Below, piece by piece: positions 38,418 through 48,384 of a stretch of 64,000 bases of DNA. Origin of the DNA: Prunella strophiata (lineage: Eukaryota; Chordata; Aves; Passeriformes; Prunellidae); the NCBI GenBank assembly GCA_036583965.1, contig JAZBQD010000014.1, positions 71,663,586-71,727,585 of the forward strand, read 5' to 3'. Every line of letters begins with the position of its first letter. Positions within the stretch are counted from its first letter, which is position 1. A program made the translations under genes and the position numbers. The notes under the pieces were generated by a model. It was given only the letters and a program-made list of their open reading frames with translations, ran no database searches and had not been told where the DNA came from.

Positions 38418-38794
38418 TTAAAACCTCCCAAGGTCCCTCTGATTCTTCTCTCAGAGCTGGGGCTGCTTTATGCCCCCCCAGTGCTGGGTACCCTTGGGAC
38501 TCCAGGTCCAAGGTGGCCCCAACCCCTGTTTTCTTGCTGTTTCCCCCAAAAATCCCGGGGGATTATCCTTGGGCACTGCAGGGAGGGGTGTGCGGCTGCT
38601 CCACCCTGTAGAGCTGCCCCAGGGTTGGGGGCTCATGGTCCCCTTCCCCTGCAGAGCCCCCCTGGTCACTGGCAGCTATGGGGACACGGGCATGGGGACA
38701 GGGCTGGGCTGAGGGGGCCCTGGCCCCACCAGCTGAGATGGCCACGGAGCGACTCGCTCCGGCTGGCAGTGCCACGGCTGTCCCCGTGTCCCTG

Positions 38795-41700
38795 TCAGTG
38801 GGGCAGGGGGCCGGGTGGCAGCGCCCAGGGCCCTGCGGAGGCGCCGGGCAGGGGCTGCGCCTGCGGCAGCCGCTGGTGGCTCTGCCAGAGCTGGTGCAGC
38901 TCCTTGAACTGCTCCACCATCCTGTCCTTGAGGTCGGGGTGCGAGATCTGCAGCGGGATGCTGTCGGCCGACCAGGACAGCTCCCCGGAGAACATCTCCA
39001 GCAGCAGCCGCGCCGCCACCGGCACCACCTGCAGGAGCACAGGGTGTCACCAGGGCAGGGGACACCGCCTGTGCCCCCTGGACCGCCACGGATCCCGGCC
39101 CCTCACCTGCACCGTGATCAGCTTCTTCTCCTTGGGCTTCTGGTCCGGCCACTCCTCGCCGAAGCAGAGGAAGATCTCAAAGGGGGGCGGGGTGGGGGTC
39201 TGCCCCTTCTGGAACTGGATGAGGCCTGCGGGACCCAACACCCAGGTGAGGGACAGGACGGGGCCTCGCACCTGCCTGGGCCACCACCGCCCCACTGAGG
39301 GCAACCCCGAGAGCCAGCTGGTGACCCCCATCCCAGCTCCATCCCCCCGTTCCACCGGGTTCCCGTGTGCCGCCTGGTGTCTCCCCATCCTACCTGGTGT
39401 CCCCACCATTCCATCTGGTGTTCCCATCACACCTTCGTCCCCCTGCTGCCACCAGGTGCCCATGTGCCTGGTGTGCCCCCACCCCAGCTGACCTCTCCAT
39501 CCCAATCCATTGCTCTCAAGGGACACAGGGCCTGGCCCCCCTTCCCCTCTGACCGTTGAGGAAGCCCTCGAGGCTGAAGAGCTTGGTCCTCCTCTCCCTC
39601 TGGATGGGGTTGGGGCCGGGCTGGGGAGCAGGCACAGGGCCCTGTCCAGAAGACCTTGCACTGGCAGAGCCGGAGGGCGAAGAGATCCTGGCCCTGGAGC
39701 TCCAGGATGAGCCCTCGGTCCAGCACGTCCAGCAGCTGGTGGGTGTAGAAGCGCTGCTTCTCGTTGGGAATGGCGTCAGGAGGAGGGAAGGGCACCTGCT
39801 CCAGCGTCAGGGGCCCAAAGAGCTCCTCCTGCTCGCGCGTGGGCTCCAGGCTGCTGTGGAACAGCCGGCAGCCGTGCGGGTTGCTGACGGTCAGGGCGCA
39901 CACCTGGCGGCCCCGGTACTGGAACTTCAGCTCCAGGTCAGTCACTGCCGGGGGGCCACGGGGTCAGCGGGGCCAGGGAGCCCCCAGGGCTGCTCCAGCT
40001 GGCCACCCTCATCCACCCCACAGCCACTCTGTGCCCACGGTCACCCCAGTCCAGCCACCCCATGGCCACCCTCACCCAGCGACCCTGTGGCCGCTCCCAT
40101 CCATCCCATGGCCACCCCACACCCATGGCCACCTCTGTCCCACCACCCCATGGCCACCCCAACACCTCCAGCCACCACGTGGCCTCACCACAGCCATGAC
40201 CACCCCACCCAGCGCCCCAGCCCTGCTCACGTGGCAGCATGTGGGGGCTGACGAGCAGGTCGGGGATCAGGTGCTCTGTCGGTGCCACCGGGCAGGTGGA
40301 CGAGGGTCCCGGGGCGCCCATGGGGGGCCCCATCTCAGCGAGGGCACCGGGGAGCAGCTCGGGGGCCCTGTGGGTGCCCCCTGCCTCCCCCTGGAGCAGT
40401 GCCAGGGGGGGAGGCCCAAAGGGCCCCCCCGGGGGGCAGCAGCTGGCAAAGGGGGGGGCCTCCTCCTTGTGCCAGGGGTAGGGGGGCAGCAGGTCCCCCC
40501 CGTGCTGCGTGTCTGGAGCAGAGAGGGGGGTCAGAGGGTGCACCCCAGCCCCCCTGACACCCCGACCCACCCTGAGCCCCCCACTCACCATCGATGCTCA
40601 GGGATGTCATCTTGTGGAGCTGCAGGGCAGAGTGAGCGTTAAGGAACCCCCCCGGCCCTCTGAGGTGTCCCCAGATTGGGGATCCCCCCACCCCAAGCCC
40701 CTCCAGATACCTGGCTGACATCTTCCTCCCCGCTGTAGCCATGGTCATCCTCGTCCCCCCCATCTGCAAGGGAGAGAGGGGCTGGGAAATGCAGAGGGAA
40801 CTGGGGGTGCTGGGGGGGATATTGAGGGCACTGGGGACTCCTGGGGCACTGAGGCTTCACGGGGGGTGGGTCCCTTCCTGGGGGGGGCAGGTCTCTGGGA
40901 GCGCTGGGTCCTCGTGGGGTGTGGGGGGCTGCTGGGGGGCTGGGACCTCATGGCGTGCTGGGGTTTGTGGGTCTGGGGGACTTGTGGGATGCCAGGGCTT
41001 TATGGGGTGCTGGGACTTCGGGGGCTGCTCAAAGCCCTCCCCAGAGCCCCCCGTACCTGCGCCCCCGGGGGGCTCCTCGCAGAGCTCGTAGATGCGGAAG
41101 GGCTGGGCCGGGGACCCGCGGGGCCCGTCCAGCAGCAGCCGGAACTCGCGGCTCCTTGTTGAAGGGGGGGGGGGGCGCAGCGGCAGCGGGCCCTTCCATC
41201 GCGCGGGTCCGGCACCCCCATCCCGTGTCCCCCTTGTCACCCCATCACACGTCACCCCCATCCCGTGTCCCCCTTGTCACCCCATCACACGTCACCCCCA
41301 TCCCGTGTCCCCCTTGTCACCCCATCACACGTCACCCCCATCCCGTGTCCCCCTTGTCACCCCATCACACGTCACCCCCATCCCGTGTCCCCCTTGTCAC
41401 CCCATCACACGTCACCCCCATCCCGTGTCCCCCTTGTCACCCCATCACACGTCACCCCCATCCCGTGTCCCCCTTGTCACCCCATCACACGTCACCCCCA
41501 TCCCGTGTCCCCCTTGTCACCCCATCACACGTCACCCCCATCCCGTGTCCCCCTTGTCACCCCATCACACGTCACCCCCATCCCGTGTCCCCCTTGTCAC
41601 CCCATCACACGTCACCCCCATCCCGTGTCCCCCTTGTCACCCCATCACACGTCACCCCCATCCCGTGTCCCCCTTGTCACCCCATCACACGTCACCCCCA

Positions 41701-43226
41701 TCCCGTGTCCCCCTTGTCACCCCATCACACGTCACCCCCATCCCGTGTCCCCCTTGTCACCCCATCACACGTCACCCCCATCCCGTGTCCCCCTTGTCAC
41801 CCCATCACACGTCACCCCCATCCCGTGTCCCCCTTGTCACCCCATCACACGTCACCCCCATCCCGTGTCCCCCTTGTCACCCCATCACACGTCACCCCCA
41901 TCCCGTGTCCCCCTTGTCACCCCATCACACGTCACCCCCATCCCGTGTCCCCCTTGTCACCCCATCACACGTCACCCCCATCCCGTGTCCCCCTTGTCAC
42001 CCCATCACACGTCACCCCCATCCCGTGTCCCCCTTGTCACCCCATCACACGTCACCCCCATCCCGTGTCCCCCTTGTCACCCCATCACACGTCACCCCCA
42101 TCCCGTGTCCCCCTTGTCACCCCATCACACGTCACCCCCATCCCGTGTCCCCCTTGTCACCCCATCACACGTCACCCCCATCCCGTGTCCCCCTTGTCAC
42201 CCCATCACACGTCACCCCCATCCCGTGTCCCCCTTGTCACCCCATCACACGTCACCCCCATCCCGTGTCCCCCTTGTCACCCCATCACACGTCACCCCCA
42301 TCCCGTGTCCCCCTTGTCACCCCATCACACGTCACCCCCATCCCGTGTCCCCCTTGTCACCCCATCACACGTCACCCCCATCCCGTGTCCCCCTTGTCAC
42401 CCCATCACACGTCACCCCCATCCCGTGTCCCCCTTGTCACCCCATCACACGTCACCCCCATCCCGTGTCCCCCTTGTCACCCCATCACACGTCACCCCCA
42501 TCCCGTGTCCCCCTTGTCACCCCATCACACGTCACCCCCATCCCGTGTCCCCCTTGTCACCCCATCACACGTCACCCCCATCCCGTGTCCCCCTTGTCAC
42601 CCCATCACACGTCACCCCCATCCCGTGTCCCCCTTGTCACCCCATCACACGTCACCCCCATCCCGTGTCCCCCTTGTCACCCCATCACACGTCACCCCCA
42701 TCCCGTGTCCCCCTTGTCACCCCATCACACGTCACCCCCATCCCGTGTCCCCCTTGTCACCCCATCACACGTCACCCCCATCCCGTGTCCCCCTTGTCAC
42801 CCCATCACACGTCACCCCCATCCCGTGTCCCCCTTGTCACCCCATCACACGTCACCCCCATCCCGTGTCCCCCTTGTCACCCCATCACACGTCACCCCAT
42901 CCCGTGTCCCCCTTGTCACCCCATCACACGTCACCCCCATCCCGTGTCCCCCTTGTCACCCCATCACACGTCACCCCCATCCCGTGTCTCCAAGGTCCGC
43001 ATTGTCCCCGTCCCACGTGCCCATTGTCACCCCTGCCCCGTGTCCCCGGTGTCACCTTGAAGATGGTGTCGTGGTCCTGGGGCCCCGGGGGGTTCCTGGT
43101 GGCGTGTCCCCAGGGGATGACGAAGCGGCGGTGCTCGGGGTCGAGCCAGCGCAGCCCCGGGAAGCGCCGGCTGCTCACCTGCGCCACCAGCCAGGGCTTG
43201 AGGCGCACCCGCCGCGGGGGCTCCAT
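38795..43226 (-). CDS. IRF5: Interferon regulatory factor 5
   Basis: IRF5 drives type I interferon and inflammatory genes downstream of Toll-like receptors. Exons: 43056-43226, about 41207-41057 (5' part missing), 40711-40763, 40589-40619, 40231-40512, 39554-39944, 39107-39225 and 38795-39028. The first encodes [20 protein letters not shown] and the start of the winged-helix DNA-binding domain. Exon 3 retains [20 protein letters not shown]. The middle exons give an acidic, proline-rich linker with LLVSPHMLP, and the last three the IRF-association domain ([11 protein letters not shown], then KVFW). The C-terminal regulatory segment has [16 protein letters not shown], where PLQIS fits the pLxIS phosphorylation motif. 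The stop is at 38795. An extra C in 39612-39615 shifts exon 7, and exon 3 has several indels. It is convergent with TNPO3, as in mammals. The identity is firm, but the drawn frame is broken. Confidence 0.93.
41207..42990. repeat. Minisatellite, 40-bp unit, in IRF5 between exons 2 and 3
   Basis: About 44 copies of a 40-bp unit, TCCCGTGTCCCCCTTGTCAC plus CCCATCACACGTCACCCCCA. They are essentially identical from 41221 to about 42890, with one C lost at about 42897 and diverged copies at the right end. The left end runs directly into IRF5 exon 3 coding sequence. Each unit contains CACGTCA, which is TGACGTG on the IRF5 strand. All three plus-strand frames are open through the whole array. Confidence 0.98.
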
Positions 43227-43513
43227 GGCCTGGCGACACCAGCGGCACCGCGTGACCCCGCGGGCCCGAAAGAGGAACCGGGGCCCGCACGGCCCCGCCG
43301 GGGGAGCCCCGGTTCCGCTTTCAGGGCCGGGAGGGTGCGTGAGGCCCCCGAGCTGTGACTCCCCCGTGGGCGTCGGGGGCGTCACCCACACCCCGAAAGG
43401 AGAAGCTGCGGTGGCTTCGGGGAAAGAAAAGAGGAGCTGAGAAGGGGAGGGGACAGAGGGACAGAGGGACAGGAGGGACAGAGGGGAGAGAGGGACACAG
43501 GGAACGTGGGACG

Positions 43514-43745
43514 TGAGGGGGACAAGGGACAAGGGACAAGGGACACGAGGGACAAGGGACAAGGGACAAGGGACAAGGGACAAGGGACAAGGGACAAGGG
43601 ACAAGGGACAAGGGACAAGGGACAAGGGACAAGGGACAAGGGACAAGGGACAAGGGACAAGGGACAAGGGACAAGGGACAAGGGACAAGGGACAAGGGAC
43701 AAGGGACAAGGGACAAGGGACAAGGGACACGAGGGACAAGGGGAG
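43514..43745. repeat. 7-bp GGGACAA array in IRF5 intron 1
   Basis: About 31 copies of GGGACAA on the plus strand, with a few GGGACACGA variants, lie between the IRF5 non-coding exon and the first coding exon. Successive GGG tracts four bases apart satisfy the usual G-quadruplex pattern. Confidence 0.96.
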
Positions 43746-44397
43746 GACACGGGATGGGAAACACGGGGATGTGGAGTGGACGAGGGGAGTACACAGGGGA
43801 CAGGGGACACACGGGGACAGCGGACACATGTAGCGACGTGGGGGGACACTGACGACACGAGGACGGGGAGGGATATGGGAAACACGGGAGACAGGGGACA
43901 TGGAGAAGGGAGGAGGGACACGCGGGTGACATGAGGAGACGGCACACGGGATGGGGAGGTCACAGGATGAGGGGGAACGGGAGACACAGGGACAGGGGGC
44001 GGCACGCGAGGGATGGGGGGACACGGAGAACACAAATGGGACACGGGGACACGGTCGGTGAAATCCCGACCGCGGTCCCCGCGCGGTCACAGATGCCGCG
44101 CGAGGGGAGACCCCCCCCACGCCGCTGCCCCCGGGCCGGGGGTCCCCGTCCGTGCCCCTCGCGGGGCAGCGCCCACGCGTGTCACAACGGAGGGCCCGGC
44201 CGCGGCCACCGCGCCTGGGCACGGCGTGTCCGGGGCTGCCGCCCCACTCACGGAAGGGGCACTGTCCCCGCGTGTCCCCGCAGCTTTTCCCGGCCATCTC
44301 AGCATCGCCCCGCCGCGGCGCCCGGTCCCGCGGCCCCCTCCTCATGGGCCCCTTCCCATGGAACCCCTCCCCACGGGGACCCATCCGCGGCTCTCAC

Positions 44398-44560
44398 CTG
44401 CGCTCGGGGCCGGTCCCGGGGCCGCCGCCCGGCGCTTCCGCACGCGGGGCCGGGCGTGGGCGTGGGGCGAGACCGGCCGGGACCGCCCCGGGACATGGGG
44501 CGTGGACCGGGGCTCTCCGTGTCCCCACAGACCCCCCACTCCCCTCGTGTCACCCCTCTC
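44398..44560 (-). other. IRF5: Probable non-coding first exon of IRF5
   Basis: On the minus strand a strong donor, GCGCAG|GTGAGA, occurs with the exon ending at 44398. It could splice to an acceptor, GTCGCCAG, directly before GCCATGG of the first coding exon (exon start 43229). The 5' limit of this exon cannot be read. It is inferred from splice signals only. Confidence 0.4.
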
Positions 44561-44741
44561 GTGTCGCTCCGAACCCTCCCACACCATGTGTCCCCCGTGG
44601 CCCCCACGTCTGCACCCCCACGTCCCCCTCCTCGGTCCCCCGTGTCCCCCCCGTGTCCCCACTCCCCTGTCCCCTCCCGGATCCCGCCCCATCTCCCCGG
44701 CTGTCAGCCCGCACTGCTGGCAGACCCCTCATTAGCATACA

Positions 44742-44759
44742 ATTTGCATGTATTTGCAT
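44742..44759 (+). promoter_or_regulatory. Paired octamer motifs (ATTTGCAT x2)
   Basis: ATTTGCAT occurs at 44742-44749 and again at 44752-44759, exactly 10 bp apart. This is the consensus for POU/Oct factors. It sits in the CpG island between IRF5 and the downstream gene. Confidence 0.5.
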
Positions 44760-45181
44760 ACACAGTACCCATTTCCTTCTCCACGTGACTCGCGGGGATC
44801 TCCGCTGTGGGCGGGAACACCGGGGCGCCTTCGCGGCCTTTGATTGGCCGCATTTGCTGTCACTCATCTGTGGGCGCGCCCGCGCTCCCGCTCCCCAGCC
44901 CCGCCCCGAGGCAGCTGTCTGTCAATGAGGGGGCGTGGTTTAGGCGGGCGTGACCAATGACGGCAATAACGCAGATGAATGGGCGGGGCCTGCCCCGGGC
45001 TGGGGGCGGGGCCGGTCCCGGGGCGGGGCTGCTCGCAATGGCGCCGGCGGGGGGGGCCGGGGCCTGTCCCGGGCGGGGGCGGGGCCGGTCCCGGGCTGGG
45101 GGCGGAGCCTGTCCGGGCTGGGGGCCGGGGCACGGTCCCGGGCTGGGGGCGGGGCCGGGTCCCGGGGCGGGGCTGGCTCGC

Positions 45182-47185
45182 ATGGCGCCGGGCGCGCCCC
45201 GCCGCAGCGGCGACCCCCGGTGGCCCCCCGCGCCCCCCCGGCGCCGCCGGTGCCCCCGCCCGCCCCGGGAGGAAGAACCGAAGGAGGTACCGGGACTCCC
45301 CCTGCTCTGGGGCCTGCCGGTGAACGGGACACTGAAATGCTGCCGCCAGGCGGGGGCGGGGGTGCGGATGTGTCCCCGGCGTTGCCGGTGTCGGGATGTC
45401 CCCGGGGGGACGGAGGGGACTCGGGGGTCCCGACGGGCTTGGGCCAGTCTCGCCCCGTTTAACTTGCAGATCTCAGGGGTTTAATGCTGTTTTTCGCACC
45501 GATCCCGGTGCGATCCCTGGGAACGGGAGCGGGGCTTTCTCGAGGGGAGCGCAGATCCCGGGAGAGGGTTTGGAGAGAGGAGCAGATCCCACTGGATCCG
45601 AGTTGGTGGAGGGGGAGTAGAGCCCCGTGGGTTCCCGGGAGAAGACAACACCAGATCCCGGTGGGTTCCCAGGGAAAGAGGCTCAGATCCCTGTGAACAG
45701 GGGGTAGGAGCAGAGCCCCGTGGATTCCCGGGTCAGAGGAGCAGGTGGATTCCCAGCTGGATTCCCGGCTGGATCACTGCTCTGCAGCTTATCCCACCAC
45801 TGTGCCTGTTCTTACCCTGTCCGTGCTTTTCCCAGGATCCCAGCTGATCCCAAGGGACAGCTGCAGCCTGTGTGAGTCTGGCCGCAGGCCAGGGCCTGAT
45901 CCCAGATGGGGAAAGGCACCCAAGCCACCCGTTACGGGGTGCTGAAGGGATATTTCCCCAGGATCCCACCCTGGTGTCTGCCCAGGCCCCACTGGTGGTT
46001 TTTCCAGAGTAGGGTCCTGGTGGGTGAGCAGCAGCATCAAGCATCTCGGCTGGGATTCTAGGAAATGGGAAGTTTGGTCACGGGGACAAAATGGGGGAAA
46101 ACCTCAGCGTTTGGCTCATCCTGCAGTTGCTCCTTCCACCCCAAACCGGTGCTGCTGCCGCTGCGCTCCCGGGCACGCTGGTGCTCTGCTGGGCTGGGGC
46201 TTCCTGCCAACCTGGCACAATTCACCCTCTTCACTTGGTATTTTTCTGGAATGAGAAACCGGAATAAATCTCCGGGTCACCTCGTGGCGGTGGCCATGAG
46301 AGGGAGCCTCAGAACTGCCCACGCCGGAGCTGCTCCGGGTGGTGTTGGACAGGATTTCCTGGAGCTGGGCTGCTGCTCTGGGGCCATCCCCATGGAGTGG
46401 GTTTTGGGGCTCCTTCAGGCGGGTTTGGGCCATACAGGGGAGAGCCTGTGGAAACACGTCTCCAGCGCTTTCTCCCCCCTGCTTTGGTGGCTGTGGAGCT
46501 GGGGTGTGCTGCCAGGGAGCTATCTGGGATGCCGGATCTGCTCCGGGATGGAGGTCCATCCCCCGGCGGGGCGGCTCTCCGGCTCTGACATTCCCTGTTG
46601 CCCATGGCAGCTCCGAGGGGACGATCCAGCGGAAGCTGCGGGAGCTCTTTGCCGTCCCGCGGTGCCTGGTCAGCGTGTTCAGCCTCTTCCTGGTGGAGCT
46701 GATCCGCTTCCTCGGCGAGGCCGTGGTCCAGGTGAGCGCCCTGTTCCCGCACAGCCGCGGCCGGAGCGGCTGCTGAGGATGTCAGAGTCCTTCAGTACTG
46801 GGAGAAGGAGCCTCCATTTCCCACTGTGGCACGTTTCCTCTCCTGTAGTGGAATTTTTGTGTCTTGGCCCATGTTTGGTGAGTCCTGCTGGCAGGTATCC
46901 TTCAAACACAGGATTTCATCCCCAATCCAGGCGCTGGTGGTCGGTGTCCTGACAGCCATCGGCGACCACGTCCTGAAGCCCTTCCTGGCGGCGGCGTTCC
47001 ACAGCCTCCTGCAGCCGCTCCTGCTCTTCCTGCTGAAGGTGCTGGGTGGTGTGCGGGACCTGACGGACCCCGTGCTGGACGTGGTGGCCCGGGTGTGCTC
47101 CCAGCTGGCCGTGCTGCTCCGCGCTGTCCGCCTGGTGGAGATCCGCCTGCGCCCGGACCTGCGGGCCGGCCCTGGCGACGGATGA
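45182..47185 (+). CDS. Small hydrophobic protein, unrecognised
   Basis: Two clear coding exons have good splice signals: 46611-46731 (SEGTIQRKLRELFAVPRCLV, then SVFSLFLVELIRFLGEAVVQ) and 46931-47185 (starting ALVVGVLTAIGDHVLKPFLA, stop at 47183-47185). A candidate first exon at 45182-45286 in the CpG island encodes a basic, proline-rich start (MAPGAPRRSGDPRWPP). However, it ends in phase 0 while exon 46611 needs two preceding bases, so an exon is missing, a different first exon is used, or a base is wrong (a C7 run lies inside it). The product has two long hydrophobic stretches, roughly CLVSVFSLFLVELI and FHSLLQPLLLFLL, suggesting membrane association. An ATTAAA at 47376 could end the transcript. 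I do not recognise the family. Confidence 0.6.
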
Positions 47186-48380
47186 GGGCAGGCGGGGGTG
47201 CCCAGATAAGATAAGGAAGACGAATTCCTGGGAATTGCAGGAGAGTGGGACTAGCTGCAGCCCAGGAGGCTCTGGAGGGACCGTTGTCCCCACATGTGTC
47301 CGGGCAGGGGGCAGCACATGGTGTGCTGGGAAGGGGGTTTGGATCTTCTAGTTCTGCAAATATCTCCTTAACTTAATTAAATTCCAGTTTTATCCATTGG
47401 ACCATTGCTCCAGTGAGGTGTTTTTCCTCTGAGTAGGACTTCCCTGTGCAGTCTCTTGCCACCAGATGGGCTCCACGGCTTGGTGGTGCCCAGGGCCTGT
47501 GGCTCAAGCACTGCTGGGAGGGGATGGCTTCTGCCAGCTTCCAGCTCTCTGGAATGGTCTCCAGAGCTGGTGGTATGGGACAGACTGGGATATGGGGGCA
47601 ATCGAAAAATAGGCATCACAATATAAAGGAATAACCACCTTTGTGTTCCTAACAACTGGTTCTGGTGCACGATTTGGGTCACGTATTCCCATCAGGATGA
47701 GGCGGCCAAGGAGCCAAACGGCGGCAGCAGAGCTCTGGGTGTGTTTTACAAACCCTTGGAGGGGTCAGGGCCAGGACTGAGCTGTGTTTTGGGGCTCCCC
47801 CCACCCCCAGCCTCAGCTCCCTCTGCCCTTTCACCATTCCAACAATGCTGCCTCCCGGGAGCGTCTCCCCCGGCTGGCGCAATCCCCGTGTTCCCGATGA
47901 TTCCATGCCCAAAGCCCTTTGCTTTTTATGGGCAGGAGCAGCATGTTTGGAGCTTCCCAGGCTGTAAGATCATCCGCGGGCCAGCGCCGGGGCCGGAGTG
48001 CTCCCGCTGGGGGCCAGGCTGGCCGGGCTATTTGGGGGGTGCTGAGTTCACGGAGCCGTGACGGGATGTTCCCTGGGCGCTGCGAGGGCTGGGAGCTGGG
48101 AGCCAGCCCCGAGGAGTTCTCCGGGCTCGGGTGACCAAGGGCAGCACGGGAAGGGGCGCTGGAGCTGCCGGGCAGCGGGACGCAGCCGGGCTCTCCGGGA
48201 CGGGCAGGGCTGCATGTGGGCACAAAAGGAGCCGGGCACAGGGACCGAATCCAGGACGTCCTGCAGCAAAGGACTGTGCCAGGACAGCCACATGCAGGGT
48301 CTGGAGCTCCTCAGGACACTGGGGACACACAATTGTCCCTGGGCACTTCCACCCTTGCTGGGGTGCAGGCCTGGCACTGC
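47186..48380. other. Intergenic sequence, no gene seen
   Basis: Contains the probable 3' UTR of the preceding gene up to about 47400, then unique sequence. A less GC-rich island at about 47600-47690 reads like old interspersed-repeat DNA, but I could not assign it. Confidence 0.4.
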
Positions 48381-48384
48381 TACA

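Larger units (their letters stand above)
37639..38435 (+). other. TNPO3: TNPO3 3' UTR with probable UTR intron
   Basis: After the TAG stop at 37636-37638 there is a good donor, CCCAG|GTAAGG, at 37668 and an acceptor, CTCCTCCCAG, ending at 37745. This suggests a short intron inside the 3' UTR. The UTR then becomes A- and T-rich (about 38000-38300). Confidence 0.6.
44080..45470. promoter_or_regulatory. Bidirectional CpG island between IRF5 and the downstream small gene
   Basis: CpG-dense sequence holds the presumed start sites of IRF5 (leftward) and the gene at 45182 (rightward). Visible elements are an E-box CACGTG at 44782-44787, an inverted CCAAT (GATTGG) at 44842-44847, CCAAT at 44954-44958 next to TGACG, and repeated GGGGCGGGGC/GGTCCCGGGCTGGGGGCGG blocks (about 44990-45180). 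A short AT-rich island with two octamer motifs lies inside at 44742-44759. Confidence 0.65.

Noticed and set aside
41207..42990. Regular repeat array considered as a CRISPR locus
   Set aside because: Units are directly adjacent with no unique spacers, and the context is a vertebrate gene.
43506..43934. DKGQGTR-type plus-strand frame
   Set aside because: Translation of the GGGACAA heptamer array. It is antisense to IRF5 intron 1.
47590..47700. Possible endogenous-retrovirus remnant
   Set aside because: The stretch differs in composition from its surroundings, but I could identify no LTR ends, target-site duplication or recognisable protein segment.
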